Shown here one piece after another: positions 23,601 through 38,600 of a DNA stretch of 64,000 bases (positions are counted from its first letter, which is position 1; each line of letters opens with the position of its first letter). The DNA comes from Topomyia yanbarensis (taxonomy: Eukaryota; Arthropoda; Insecta; Diptera; Culicidae), in assembly GCF_030247195.1 (NCBI RefSeq), contig NC_080672.1:5456001-5520000 (forward strand). Reading direction: 5' to 3'. The notes beneath the pieces were generated by a model. It worked only from the letters and a program-made list of their open reading frames with translations. It did no database searches and was not told the origin of the DNA. Position numbers and translations under genes: made by a program.

Positions 23601-26600
23601 CGCACATTTGAAGGGAACTACAAGCTGTTGATAATCTGATGCAGGGGCTTGATAGCAATAACGGAGCTTGAAATTAGATTCATGCCAGGTGAATTTTCAG
23701 ATCTCAGATCAACTATTCATTTTTACGGTAGTGTTTTCACACTCATAGTAGTACTCAGTCTAAGAACCAATTGCCATCAGTGGACTTAGACTCATGTGGA
23801 GGCATGAGATAGGAAACTTGTGAGAATTATGTTATTGCACCGTTCGACGACCAAATCCAGCGATAATTGAATGATATCCCATAAACTCAAATATGTTTCA
23901 TTTCCTGTGAATCTGTATATCGTGAAACGAGAATTATATGGGATTGTGCATCCGGCACGTTTACTATATACGATATATCTAACTGACTGACTTCTCAGTT
24001 TTAGCAATTAATTTTCTAGTAATCCCACAAAAAAGCAACATGAGACTGTTACTAATTACGGTAATCGAGGGATGTTACATTGCTGCGTGGTACATACAGT
24101 GAAGACCCGATTTTATCAGCCCCCGATTTTGCCTACCCCCGAATTTATCAGCATTTTGACCCAATTTTGCCAGCCTCATATGCAAAGTGATAGTTGGTAG
24201 TTTTATAGGATCTAGCAGACGAACCAAGTTGATTTCGAGTAATTTCTCAATTCGCAACATATAAGCCCTTAAGTATACCAATTAATTTAGGAAGCCCTTT
24301 TAACATAAACTATCGCACGAATAGGAATGGGTTCATCAAAATGTTGGAAGAAGTCGATAAAATAACCCCTTAAAAACTACCAAAAAATTGGTGTGGTTCG
24401 ATGCAATTGAAAGAAAATATCCTCAGATAATGGGATGGACCTATTAATGTAAGACACAGTGAATAATAAATACAGTAAAGAGTTTTTACTACACACAGTT
24501 TTTATCAGCCTCATGGTGTGTTTTAAGCTGACATTGACTAAACAGGACATATTTCTTTCCTTCTTTATAATAAACTGAAGTTGTTAAAATATTCTTCCCT
24601 TTCCTTGATCTAGTCTGATAGCTATTTCTGATTACATAATATAAATTTCTCTTAAAAGGGCCTTCTAGAGCAAATTTAAAAAAATGAATTTCTTTTTGCC
24701 ATATTTGCACCTTGGAGGTAAGAAAAATATGCTCAAGAAAGGGTTTACTCAAAATCAGCCTTGTTCGTCTGCTAGAGACCATCAAACATTATTTCACATG
24801 AGACTGACAAAATCGGGAGCTAATCAGCTGGGATCTTCACTGTATTGTAATAAATAGCCAGTATTCGAAGAAGTTTCTTGTGGACGAGTGTAGAACGATT
24901 TTGTTTCTACTTACTTAGGGTCAGCGGAGTAGCTAGAAATTCGATTGGGTGGTATAATCTTCAAATGACATATTTCCGAATTAATTTAATATTTGAAGTT
25001 TTAAAATTATGGAGAATTAATTTTTCAAAAAATAGTAACATGGTTCGTTTCTTTAGCGAATTTGTTGAGACTATCATTTAAAACAACTTTATTTGTAGGA
25101 ATGAATTCTACATGTAGGGAGTATATCGAGTTTTAAAATGATATTTACGAAATGTTCCTTAATCTATTTTTTAACTTAAACAACTTTTTATTGCGAGCTT
25201 CACAAACTCAAGCTTTGGATAAAATGTAAAATTTATTGTTTATAAATAGTAGAAGATCATACACAGTACAATCATAATAATTTATTTTAAAGGTACAAAT
25301 AGACTAAAATATGTTGATACCCCTGAACACACGGAGCCTTCATGTCTTCAACAAAGTGGTTTGTAATAGCAATCCCCAAAATTTGCTCAAGACATTAAGT
25401 CTCGAACTAGATTTGTTTGAAGAGTAAATTCTCCATAAATACTTCTTAGATGATATAATGCCAAATTTATTTTATCAGATGACGTTTAACGTTTGTAAAA
25501 TTCATCAAAGATACGAAACCTCCGGAATTGGCGGTTGTAAAATGATGTAATCTTGACCTTAACCCATTCACGCCCATGTTGTTTGTGGACAACAACGTTT
25601 TTAAACAGCTATAACTATAAGATTTGCTCACAAAAACAAGTAAGGCTAATAAATGTGACTATTGTCTTTCATTTGAGTACTACCAGTTACAAGGATCAGC
25701 TCTAGAACTGAAGTTATTACAGTTAGTCTGATTGCATTCCATAGGAGCAGTGCTGCCAGGGACAGTTTACGTTGACGACGAAAAATGATCTTCGTTATGT
25801 TGCAATATTATTGAAAACTGACAAAACTTATCAATTTAGAGTGCCTTTGGCTACGTTTTCCACACAAGTGGACTATTGTAAATATTCTAGGAGAATTGTA
25901 TTGAGCATTGGAAGGTAAAAATTGAGCAGCTTCTAGCACTGCGAGGGAAGCACCTATCTTTATGAAAAATGGCTTTTCGTGTTTCTTGACCCCACCGTTT
26001 CCAAGTAAAAATAGTTTTAAAATCCTACATGCACTAGAAAAAAGTTAGGTATGAAAGGGTTAAATTACTGTTTGCGAACATTTATTTTACCTATTCATAT
26101 AATTGGTAACACATCAAAAATTAAAAGCTCATCAAAATTGAGAGTCTGCGAGAGTCGAACGGAAAACGCCATTTTTTATAAGTTTTACTCTACTTTCGGA
26201 AAGTGTTATTCTCGTTGTTAATCATATTACGTTTTCGTCTCAACTCTACAACTGTACTCTACTCTTTCGAAAATAAAGACATGTTCAGCAAATGTTGAAT
26301 GCTGTGTTTCCAACTTCGCTTCCTATTAAAACGACCCTAATCCATAATACAGTACATCCATTCAAAAGTGAGCTCACTATGATAGGAAATCTTAGGATTA
26401 TGATTGATTTCAGAACTCTGGAATGAGTGTCTATTGGAATGTTTTCAGGCAGGTATTTGAGATTATAATATTGAATGAAGTCAGTCAGCATCAATGAATT
26501 ATTCTTATCAATTCAATTATTTTTTTGGGTGGGTGGCAAGGGGTGGGGTTGAATCCTGAAGCCTTCTCTTGGCTACGCCGTTGCTTGGAGTTATTTATAT

Positions 26601-29600
26601 AGCTTTTCATTTTCTAAGATGTGTTTCAGATCGATCCGATGTTTGTATCTTAGCCATCAGATTCGCACAAATGAAAATTTTTGCATCGATAAGTGATCAA
26701 GTTCCATGTAGACAACTTGGAATTGTTCGGCGGTTATTTCTAGCGATTGTAGATAGAAAAAGGAAATTCGTTTTAGCGAAATAAAATTTGGCTAATTTAA
26801 ATGGATTATTACTATATTGAACAATAAATACGCGACAAAGGGTAATCCACAAACAACAAGCTATAACTTTTAAAGTATTCAAAATAGATATTTGATGTCT
26901 TCAGTAAAGTTATTCGCAAAAGTAAGAGCTACAAATTTGCTGAAGACATCGTTTCAATATAAGAAAAATTATGAAAATATCTCACTCGTAGGTGGATTAA
27001 TCAGCATAAAGATAATACCAAAGGAAAGGCCATATTACATCCATTAAATTCTCCGAAGATACTATTGACCTAAAATTAGCCGTTTTGGCGTTAAAAATAC
27101 ATTGCCTGCTTTTGGTCTTATTTGTGGCTATGGGACATGATAAAAATCTTTCGTCCATTTCGTTCGAAAGGTATTCGTATAAGCTGTACAATCAGGAATC
27201 AGAATATATTGGCTTAAATGGCACAAATTAATAGCGTTCTGTTTGGGTGATAGGCCTTTCATTTAAAATTGGTTTGGATAAGATCGGTTCAGCCATTGCT
27301 GAGAAACACGAATGAGAGCCTGTCCGTTACATACACACACAGATATTGTCCCAAATCGTCGAGCTGAGTCGATTGGTATATAAGACTCGGCTTCGGAAAA
27401 AATCTTGAAAGTTTGAGCGAATTCTATATATTTCTTTTATAAGAAATGTAAAAAAGGTTTTTTCTATTCTAGTATGGATATTCAAAAGTAATTATAAAAA
27501 ATTCCAATGAAAAATTTCCACAATCATTTTCAAATGATTTCGTGGTTTTTTTTGCAAAAACACGCGATTAATTATTTACACAAAATCGGTCAAGTTTAGA
27601 TCAATAATGTCTCCTGAAGATTTTATCAGTATTTCAAGACCTTTCCTCTGGTTTAGTACATTCAGTGAATAATCTCCCTAAAGTGAGTTATTTTTCTTAT
27701 TTTTTTTAAATGTATAGATAATGAAATCATATGTACTGCAATGTTGTAGAGCTACTTTTTGCGAATAATTTTGCTTAAGAGTTCAAATCTGCATCTTCAA
27801 TACTTGTGATGTTATAGTGCCTTGTTTGTGGATGACCCCTTAAAATCATTTTTTTTTAAATATAACTTTTTTGGTATCGTACCTATGAATTTAGAATGTT
27901 CTACAAAGTTATTTCTGTTAATGCTACCCGCAGCTCTTTAGTTGCGCAACGTTTTGTTCTAACTCTTCTATTTTAAAAGTTATTGAGCAATTTTTGGAAA
28001 AGATAGTGCTATTTTCAATAGCAATAACTTTTATACGGACAAAAACGGGCAACCAGCTATAGTTATAAACATTAGTACGATAAATAAACTACAAAATCCA
28101 ATTTATTGCATTTGTCTACTGTTGTCTTCGGTGCTGTTATGGACGGTTTAGGAAGTGCTTTCCGCTGCCTAGTATGCATTTTCATTAAGTGGAATTGTTC
28201 ATCTGTTCCTCGCTGGCCTAGATCACTTATGGCGAATCATAAATTATTGAAATGTATTGTCCACTATCGATAATTCCGGAAGTCCCAGGGTTCCGGACAA
28301 ATTCCAGATCTTAGTCTCAAATGGAAGGTATAATATGAAGTTCGGCGTTGAAACCTCCATCTGCCCCTCCACCTCCTACCTCTCAACCCCCCCCCCCCTC
28401 TCAGACCAACCTCCCACATGCATGCCCTTCATCCACCCCGTGTACTAAAATAAATTATATGATTGCCGGCGCATCCTCCCCCTTCCACTAATTATATCCC
28501 TTCCCTTGTCCACCATGAAGTTAAAATAAAGACAACATTGAACTCACGCTGATTAAGCTATATAAATATTATATTTTTGTTTGTTTCAAGTGTGTCCGTA
28601 TCTACATGTTGCTTATCAGGTTCGTGACAGTCGTGCACTTATATATGCTTATCAAGTGTAATAAGAATGTAATAGACATTTCTACAATGTTATATTGTCA
28701 TTAAATCATAGCTTGGATAAATGAGAAAGGCACAATTGCACCACTAGGTGGATTAAAACAGATTTTTTCCAGAGAAAAAGCTTTGTCACCGAGTCGTTTG
28801 TCGATATATTCCATAGAAAAATTACAAATGTTATTGAAATGATAAATTCTAATGTACGAAAGTTTTGATAAATTCGCTTCACGCATAGTCTTAAAAAAAT
28901 AATCCAAAAATTTTTTTTTTTTTTACATAAACCGTTACCCCATCAACCCTTCCCCCCCCCTTAAGTCCGACATAGCGGCAGCGCTGTCGGACGCCACATA
29001 ACTTGGAGCGATATGACGTAGGCACATTTCGAGACAACTTTATTTATTTATTTCATATATACTCCAGTAACACCAATTTGAAGAATAATAAACTGATTAG
29101 TTTTGGTTTTCTTGCCGCCTAAATATAAATATAGGTAATTAGTAGTGAACAGACTTTTTGCTTTATTTAAATATGCAGCGAAAAAGATAACGCAAAAATC
29201 ACCCTTCATTGAAAACTGATCATTGTTTCAAATCTTGTGTTCAGCTTCAACTACTCTATTTGATTTTTTCTGTAATTTATTGTCCTTCGGCCTAATGTCC
29301 ATTCTGCCTAATGTTGACACCTGCAAATAACACAAAAACGACAAAATCAATTTTTTATTCCCCAAAAATGATAACCTACCCTTAACATTCACTGACAACA
29401 TGTAACATGCACATTAACTACTTTTACTTTTACTCTGTCGCCGGCAATGTTCAACCTGTAGGCCGCAAACTTTTCAGTTGAATTGGTATCGTGAATCTTG
29501 GAATTGGAAAGCCTCATAAACGCATGCGATTCGTTTACCGGCAGGTACCGGTCCCGAATTGGGAAACCCTCTAGATGAGTTTTATCCATGGATACATTCA

Positions 29601-32600
29601 CTAACCCACTATCTGCTATAGTGCTCATTTGGAGAGGTTTGCAAAATCTGACAGACCTGACCGAAATTTTGCAGTTATGCTACTCTCTCTCTAACCCTCT
29701 TAAAATTAAAAGTGTTAAGTTAATAGCAAAACTTGCATAATCGCTCTCAAGTCTATACCTAACTGAAACCGCAAGATTCAAATCAATATAATTCGATTGT
29801 GTAATGGACAAGGTGGCACACACCGGTTTCCTTAATCATTTGGCGTGACCTCCCTACGGGTCCCATATAACTGGTTACAGCCACCAATAGTCGTCACCAG
29901 AGAGGGAAAAGGCGCTGTGCGAAATGAGATAGGCCATTGCCGTGCCGCATCTGTTGCGTGTCGGAAATTATGCTGTTTTAATACGTTTTATTCGAAGCTA
30001 TTGGCGGACATGCAAAATTGGTTGTCGCAGCCATAGTTTCAGTCGTACCTTGGTGGCGGCAGTGGCTTTGGCGGTGAATTTCTTCGATTAAAGTACAAAA
30101 TGTTTACATTTTAGTGAGGTCCAAAAAGTTTAGAAATATCAGAGCAATTTATATTTTTGTGATTGGAAGGTGGTACTTTAAACACATTTCATTGAATGAC
30201 AACCGGCGTCATAATCGTGCTGGTGTCCTCCAGCTTGAAGCGCTCGTAAACTTTATCACGCCTAACGTATATTGCTCAAATTTTTTTGTATTTATCTGCG
30301 GGAGTGTGTTGGTCAGTGTAAACATTCTACTATGAGTTAATTAGCTGGTACGTGAGAATCACAGGACTGAACACATCCGTTTCGCGAAGTAGAGCGGTCT
30401 GAGTTCAAACTAGATGGCTACGAGTACATTATACGAGAAAACCAAGTTCTACTCTGAAATATCTGTAAAAGTAACTGAACGAGAGCAAGTAAAGTGTTTG
30501 TGTAGCTGCACATGTGACAAATGCCGATGGAAGCGCAAAGTGGTGAATTCCAGTCAGATAGATAAGAGCCAACAATTCGTACGGCATTCCATATCTCTTA
30601 ACGATTTTTGAACGAAAACCTGCAAAATTGGTGTACTTATCAAACCGATCAGTTGCAGTTCGGGTGGATTTGATTTCGGGACGATACTATTCCGTTTGTG
30701 TCGATTGTCTATTATGGGAAAAAATCGCCCTAGCAGGATATGCCAATTAGTAGCTTCATTGACAACCTCAGACGGTGAAAATTATTGGTGTAGTGATTAG
30801 TAACTGCTGTGAGTGTCAAATCTGGGAGTGAAGACCAGTGTTCTTGTGAATTTTAAATAATAGTACGAGGAATAATTTTCATTTTTTTGTAGTTACATCG
30901 TAATTCAATTTAATGAATTAGTATGAAGTATAAAGATACAGACATTGATCGTTCCAGTTCAAACCCTATTTCAAAGCTGTTGAAATTAATCACGAAAAAT
31001 TTAGCTACCTCTGGGCCCGTGTGAATCGTTATATTGTATATTTTTAAATTCTAAATTCTAAAAACAAAATTTTAACATCTATGAATGAAAATCGGCCTAC
31101 ACTACCAATCGAGGATTAAAAATACGGTGGATATCATCGCAATTGATTCTTATCAAAATCGAACTAGTCTTATCACTAAATTTACCAAAACAATTAGACT
31201 CTGATTCGTGTTTCCGTCGATAAAAATATCCAAATAACATTCAATTTAATTTCTGACCTGCTAAGCTAATCTGATCAACCGGTAACATCATACTTATTTC
31301 AATTCAAATTCCATGGAATGTGCGTATCCACGGAATAATGAATACAGTGGAAGAGATACCAATGCAAACAACGCTAATCAATTGTCACGTCCCCATCCAA
31401 CACATATTTTGTTTATCAACCTTTCTGCACAAGTGAAAGTTATTGGTTGACAAAAACAATATTTGAGTTCCCCTCAACCAAAGAATAACATATCCTTTAA
31501 TTACTTAGTGATTGGTAGAACTCTGAAATTGTGTTTGAGCTGCGAAACAGTCAATCCAATATAGTGAAAGTTCTTCATCTGACATCCACGTCCTCCAGTA
31601 AGCCAACGTCATGTTCAACGAATTCAAGTTCACTCCGGGAGTCGGCCTCTCAATATTGATCGGAGCGGTTGGCAGTATATATTTACTCGTACAAAGTCAT
31701 CGGTACATCAGGTAACTCTAAATAAGCGGATTTTGATATTAAATAATGCCATCACAGAGATGGGAAAATCATATCACCTGTTGTCTTACTAGTGTAAATA
31801 GTCGTATTGTAAATTATGCTAATCACTGGCTCATGTGACCCAGATAAGCCAACTCGAGGCCAGAAATGAGCGACACGGTGGGCATCGTATATAAGGGTTG
31901 AAAAATAATAACTGCAATGGGATTACAGATATGATCGCACATGTTGAAAAATGTATTGATTTTATTTTTGAATTTAGTGCTTTGTTGGTCTAAAAGAGAA
32001 TGGTTCTAATAAATCTTTTAATTGTCTTTTTTAAGGACCACCAACTTGACATTGCAAGTGACCATCTATTAGTATATAGTTATATACACGGAAAATGTTC
32101 CCAAAATCGTGAATAAAGTGCCATGAATCATGGCTTTTATAATTATGTTATTTCCCTTCAGTAACGCATAACGCTTTCATTAGTGGAAATATTTTCTTTT
32201 GTTTTGTGAACTTCAGTCACGGTTTCCGCCAAGAACTAGTTCACAACTTTATGAACATTAAATGAATTAAACCAAAGGTTGACTCATGAATTTTTCATAG
32301 TTATAGGAACAGTAGTCCACAAAATCAAAACATTCTGACTTTTTTCATGAACTATTTCACGAAATTTTATTCATGTATCCATTCAATCCTCGTGAACTAA
32401 TTCATGAATCACGAAATCATAAAATAATATGTTTTCGAGAACTGGTTCATGATTCCTAGTACATGATTTACGATCTATCTATTATCTATTTGCGTGCTTG
32501 TGATATTTAGACGATATCCCAAATCATTTACAATTTCATGCAACATGGTAATGAAATTTTTACGTGAACTCTTTCACAAAATTTGGAGTATTATTCATGG

Positions 32601-35600
32601 AATCATTTTTTTTCTATGCACTTTTTCATGAAATACCCAGCTGCTAGCGATCGGTAAGAGGTACGAGTAGTAGATATAAAAAAAAACTATTAGAACCTCG
32701 AATATCGTTATTCATTTGATAAGGTTCATTGTGATATCCAAACAGAAAACGAAAACTGCACTGAGAACCCCAAATAGTGTGCGTGATATAGTTCACAGAA
32801 CCAGTTATCGCAAACGAGTCTTATTTTAATGATCCAGTTCATATTGTCACTTTATTCCGAGTAAAAAAACCGTTAGTAACGAAAAAATAATAGATCACGA
32901 TAGTACGAAGAGAGTTTACAAATACCATGATAAAATACTGATATCGTGAACATTAGTTACATTGCTCTTCGAATGTAAGCTCTAAAATAGAATATAAAAA
33001 CAGAACAGAATAAACAGAAATTACAAAAATCGTGACTAAGATTCTGAAATCACGAACACAAATCACACAACTAGTGACAAAAATATTTAAAATCGTGACG
33101 AAGATCCTGAAATCATGAACATGAATTGCTCTATTCATGACTAAAATATCACGATAACATGAACAGAAGTTACAAAAATCGCGATTAAGACCCTGAAATC
33201 ATGAACACAAATCACACAACTCGTGACAAAAATCATGAACATGAATTGCTCTATTCATGACTAAAATATCACGATAACATGAACAGAAGTTACAAAAATC
33301 GCGATTAAGACCCTGAAATCATGAACACAAATCACACAACTGGTGATAAACATATTTAAAATCTTGACAAAGATCCTGATATCACGAACATGAATCACTC
33401 TACTCAAGGCCAAAATATCACGATAACCTGAATGGAAATTACGAACATCGCGACTAAGATCTGGAAATCAAAAACTTTAATTCCGCTAACGTCATGGGAA
33501 TTCATAAGAATCGCGAATAAGCTCTTGAAATCATGAACAACGATTGACTGTCGACTGTGTATTCCCAAATCATGAACAACAAAAACTAAGCATATTCAAG
33601 GAACAACAACAGTAACCCAACCAAACATTCTAATGTAACGCATTGTATATATTCGAGGCGAACTGGTTATTAGAACACACAAATAGTTTCATAAATATGA
33701 GGTTTATTATTCACAATTTCAGGAACTTGGTCACAATTTTCGTAAATCGTTCAGTTCACGAAATCGTGACCTTTTGTTCATGAATTTATGAACGGATTTT
33801 TTTCCGTGTACCAGTTCAACTGATGTTATACTTTTCGAGCACATTGTCCGATGTTTATTGCGTTGCAAAGCACGGTAGATTGCATTCTAACGATTATAAT
33901 TTTGGCTATTGATAATCTAACTCATCTTGTTTGTTGTGTTTGTCAATGTTCGGAAAAAAGCATTGGATCTTTCGAGTCCAATAAACCAATGCGAAACGTC
34001 ATTGCCGGCCGCGAACAACGAACAACCGGAACTTGGGATAGGATAGGAAATGTTGATGTAATACTTACTTAAAGGAATGCCACCGACTCAGCGACGTTTC
34101 CATAAGCATCACGGTATTGAAATTGGTCTAGGATTCGTTACATGTATGCAAATAGCCGGCCAAGGAAGGCCTACAAACATTTTAATCGAATTCAAACAGC
34201 AAATTCATGAATTTTAAAGCAAATAAGAATGATACTTTGCGGCGATTTGGAAAACGTAAAATGTCTAGTAGATGCAGAAACCGAAAAAAGTCAAAGAGAT
34301 TCAGGCAGTACGAGTAAATTTATCGGCATTGCATGGGATATGATGATCCGGTAAACATTCGAATGACTTCGAATCAAAAAGCACAGAATCTGGCCTATCA
34401 GATTATGCAAATGAAAATTCATTCGAACAGGATTTAAAAAATTGGCCGGAAATTGGATACTGCCTGGATGATGGGGGAGAGGTATTGGGGTTCAGTAGTA
34501 GAGGAAACTACTATTCCATTGAAATATTGGCTTGATCATTTAGTGCCCCAGTTTTACCTAAGCGTAGATTCTGAAAAAATTTTGTTGAGTATCGTTCTAC
34601 TTTATTGAAATCTACAAAAGATGAACTTTTCCCGACAAAAATTGCTGTCCATTCTTAACGCCCATACATAATTCAACAGTCGTCATTCTACTCAGACAAG
34701 ACCATGCGCATTCCACACGCATATTGATGCCCTGTGGATTAGTTCCCTAGATGGTCAAATAAACATCACACAATCAAAAAAAAATAGTTTGCTCAGTCCA
34801 AAAAAAAGTCAACTTGCTTGGCATCACCCGGCGGATACTTGTTCTCTTACAATGCCATCAAATCAACGAACATTCAAAATTAAATATGCAAAAATATGCG
34901 CAATTTTAAATATAGTAAAATGAAAACTATTACTATTAAACTACTATTTTCACTTTCGATGAACCACCTTTTAAAAATAGCTAATAAAAGACGCGGACGA
35001 GAATAACTGACCACCGCCTTTGAGAATATTGTGCGACTTTGGTTTACGAACACTATAAAAAGTTTACTTAACCTTGCTATTCTAAAGGTTCCTAAAGTGT
35101 CTGTATTCAAAAAACAAATCTTAGATTTTAGTAAAAATATTAAATTCCAAGCAAGATGTACCAAATTTAGTTTAAAAAGTCTTATTTTCACCCTCGAAGG
35201 CGCAACCTTGTGAAAATTGATTCTAAGCTTTAATGCGTTTCTACAATAATTTTGGGATATGTTTCACAATGTTTTTTTAAAAACAACATTGTGGATTTAA
35301 GGTTTAAAAACAGTTTTTGTGCTGTTAGTTTGCAATTATTTCAAACGATTTCACGATTAAATTGGCAATTTCTTTTATATTCAATACTCCAAAGTATTAA
35401 AATAGACGAAACTCCCTTTTGCCTTTCTCCTATAGAATGGTTATGCAATCACTCTGAACATCGTCAACCTAATCCCTAATCCTATTTTTTTGACTAATAT
35501 AGGTTTTCTGTATTTTGACAGGAGCGTAGTTAGGGGTATGCGGTGCGGGTTAGCACCCCCCCCCCCCCACCCCACGCACACATCACACACCACCCTTCCC

Positions 35601-38600
35601 TAAACCCATCAAGCCCTCTCCCGAATAAAATTTCCTAGTGTCTTTAAAATAAATTTTCCTCCGGAATCGCCGAAGCCTCCTCCTGGATCCGTCACCGGTT
35701 TCAAGTGTTTCAGCGTCGATACATAGCATCTCAAGTTCGTTGCTGTCGATCCATTATATGTATGTGCAAGTCGTACTGAATATGTAATAGACATTTTCTC
35801 CATTATATAACCAGCCATGGAATCGTAGTTTGGACAAATGAGAAAGGCACAATTGCACCACTAGTTGGATTAAAACAGGTTTTTCTATGTAGTTTAATTA
35901 TGGTTGAATCATATTTTGGTTGTTTTCATGTAGCTTTCGAATGGTTTACTATGTCGCGTTGATATCAATGGAAAAGTTACAGGAAATGTTATGGGCCTTT
36001 TGAAAAACATATTGTTGTTGTTGCAGAAACGCGAATAACTTATAAAAAGGTCATAAGAAAACAAAATAATTGTGTTGTTAAACAAAATTTAAAATATCTC
36101 GAGAACTATTACATTTCAGAAAATTTTAGGCGTTTAGAATCATATTCAAAAATAAAATTGAATTCCTGAATGCAAATAATATGATTTATACAAATATGTC
36201 AAAAGTTGTTGTTAAGAAAACTTTATTGTTGAAAGCTTCTTAATGATCCTAAAGTTTCTTTTACGTCTATAAATCGACAAACATTAGATTGTTGACATTT
36301 TGTGATAGAGTGACGCGATTATCTTTTAAAAAGTGCATAATTACACGAATTAATTGTTTTTATTGGAGCAAAATTCCAAATATATCGAAAACTATCGCAT
36401 TTTGGAAGATTTTTGTAAGATGCACTTTAATTTAGAATGATACTTAGAATTATATTATGTAATAAATATAGCTTTGTATGTCAATTAGAATGAAATTTAA
36501 AACATGTATAAAGTTATTGTTAGAAAAACTTTTTTATCAATAAGATCTCCATCATGTAATAACATTCCAAATGTTTCATTTCTCTTTAGGTTTTAATTGA
36601 CAAAATATCAAAAATTTTAAATTTATAACATAAATTTTTGTTTCTAAGAAAAATGACACAACATTTTTTTCAGTGTGTATTTTTTTCGTGAAGAAGTATT
36701 CATTCCGTGCAACTCGTTCTCAGATAGTTTTTCTGTATAAAATATAGTAACCGAACAAAAACAAATTGAAATTTTTGCTCGTATAAAACGTCTACGCTCT
36801 TTTAAAAAATTGCGCTTGGATCAAAATAATCTTATTAACTGTGGAAAATGTTTAGTCTTCCATGCCGGTAAAACCTGTAAAGTTTCATCGGAATATAAGA
36901 GAGTCGGTCACGATTTTGGAGATTTCCGAACGGATCTTCGAGGAATTCATTGAATGAATGAAGAACATTGATATCAAGTATTTAACACCCGGAATACCAA
37001 GGGGGTCAAAAAAATGGGAACGAACCGGTCATATCTGATCCGCTACGTACTCGATTTTAAATCTGTCTTCACCACAGGAAATGTACGTCTTTTGTGAACA
37101 CGTCGCGTTCACAAAATTGGAGGATTGTCTACCGTGAGTTACAGTAAAACGAGTGAAACAAACCCTAGTAACAAATGAGGTTTTAAGACAGTTTTATAGC
37201 CACTCATAAAACATAGATTGGACTTGTAGCGTGCTATAAAACTTCAATTGTTACTTGGGAAAGTCAGCGGGGAAAAAAATGGGAACACTATTTTGACTTG
37301 CCATATCATAGCTGTTTGTAAACCGATTTCAAATTTTTATTCCCCATTGGATAGGTATTTCTTTTATAAAACCGGTAATCAATTATGAGAAGTAAATTTG
37401 TAGTAACTGATAGTCAGTACAGAAAAAATAAGCTTTTCAGTGCAAACAATTGTATTTCGGCCGTTTGTAAACCAATTTGATTTTTTCTTATACCAATGAA
37501 ATCCTCACGGCTTGTAGACTTGTAATGTGCGCACTATATTACTATCTAGTGGATTTTTTAAAATTTCTATTTTTTGAAGTTGTTTTTAGTACAGAAGTAC
37601 AGAAATTTCTTTTAGTTGGCCAATAATTTCGAATTCAAAGCGGTGACCTACACTTTTCCATAAACCAATCGATAATATTTGATGTCGGCTACAATTTCTG
37701 AGATTTTTTTTTATTTTCTCAAAAAGTTTACAAAAACACGTAGAAGTACAGACATTTCATTTATATGGAAAATAACTTCGAATTCAAAGCAACACCCAAA
37801 ATTGGGAAGAGGTATTAGATGCAACTCTCTGCTCTGACGTAATTACGCATAAGTTGGCAAACTAGCGCGAACCAAACGAGCTCAAAGTAGTTATCTGATA
37901 ATAAGTGCATCGTCTTCGATCTTTAAAACGTCTCGCCAGATATCGTCATTAAGGCATTGCAATTTTTTTTTTTTGAGTTCTCAAAGGCCTCCCCCCTTCT
38001 TATACTGTGACAAATGTCAAAGTAAGCTCTAATGCCAAATTTCACATCATTTGGACAATTCTAGACTCCCGCCCACTTCGCTTGAAAGTTTTAAAATTGG
38101 TACTATGGGAAAATAAGGAGAAAAAATATATTAAATTCTATAACTTTTGATGTAGCAATCAATTTATACCTATTTTTAAAGGAAATAACCTTAGTATATG
38201 AATGAATACTTTGCCGAGTCTAGAAAAATACGGAAAAGTGGAGTACTGGGTCATTTTGAACCCAAAATCCCCCACTTAAAAAAAAAATTCTGCTGTGTGA
38301 TGCAAATCATACATATTTCGCAGTTTTTATAATGTGTAAAAAGCTCAGAAATCGAACAGAACGTTTTGACCTTTGTCCGAATACGAGTAGTTGGGGTAGT
38401 AGGGCTTTTCGTCATTCATATTAAATTTTGTCATTTTCTCGTGTGTATATCTTTATTATTTTTCACTCAATTTTTATAAATTGTAGCTTGTTGAACGTGG
38501 AAAATCCTTAGGAACAAAATAAAAACAGAATTTTTAGCGGTAAAATTCAGAAACATCAAATTATCTGACATACAGTCTCGATTTCATATTTTTTATCATA

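Noticed and set aside
33111..33341. CRISPR-like repeat
   Set aside because: Only two tandem units of 120 bp without spacers, in a eukaryotic transposon.
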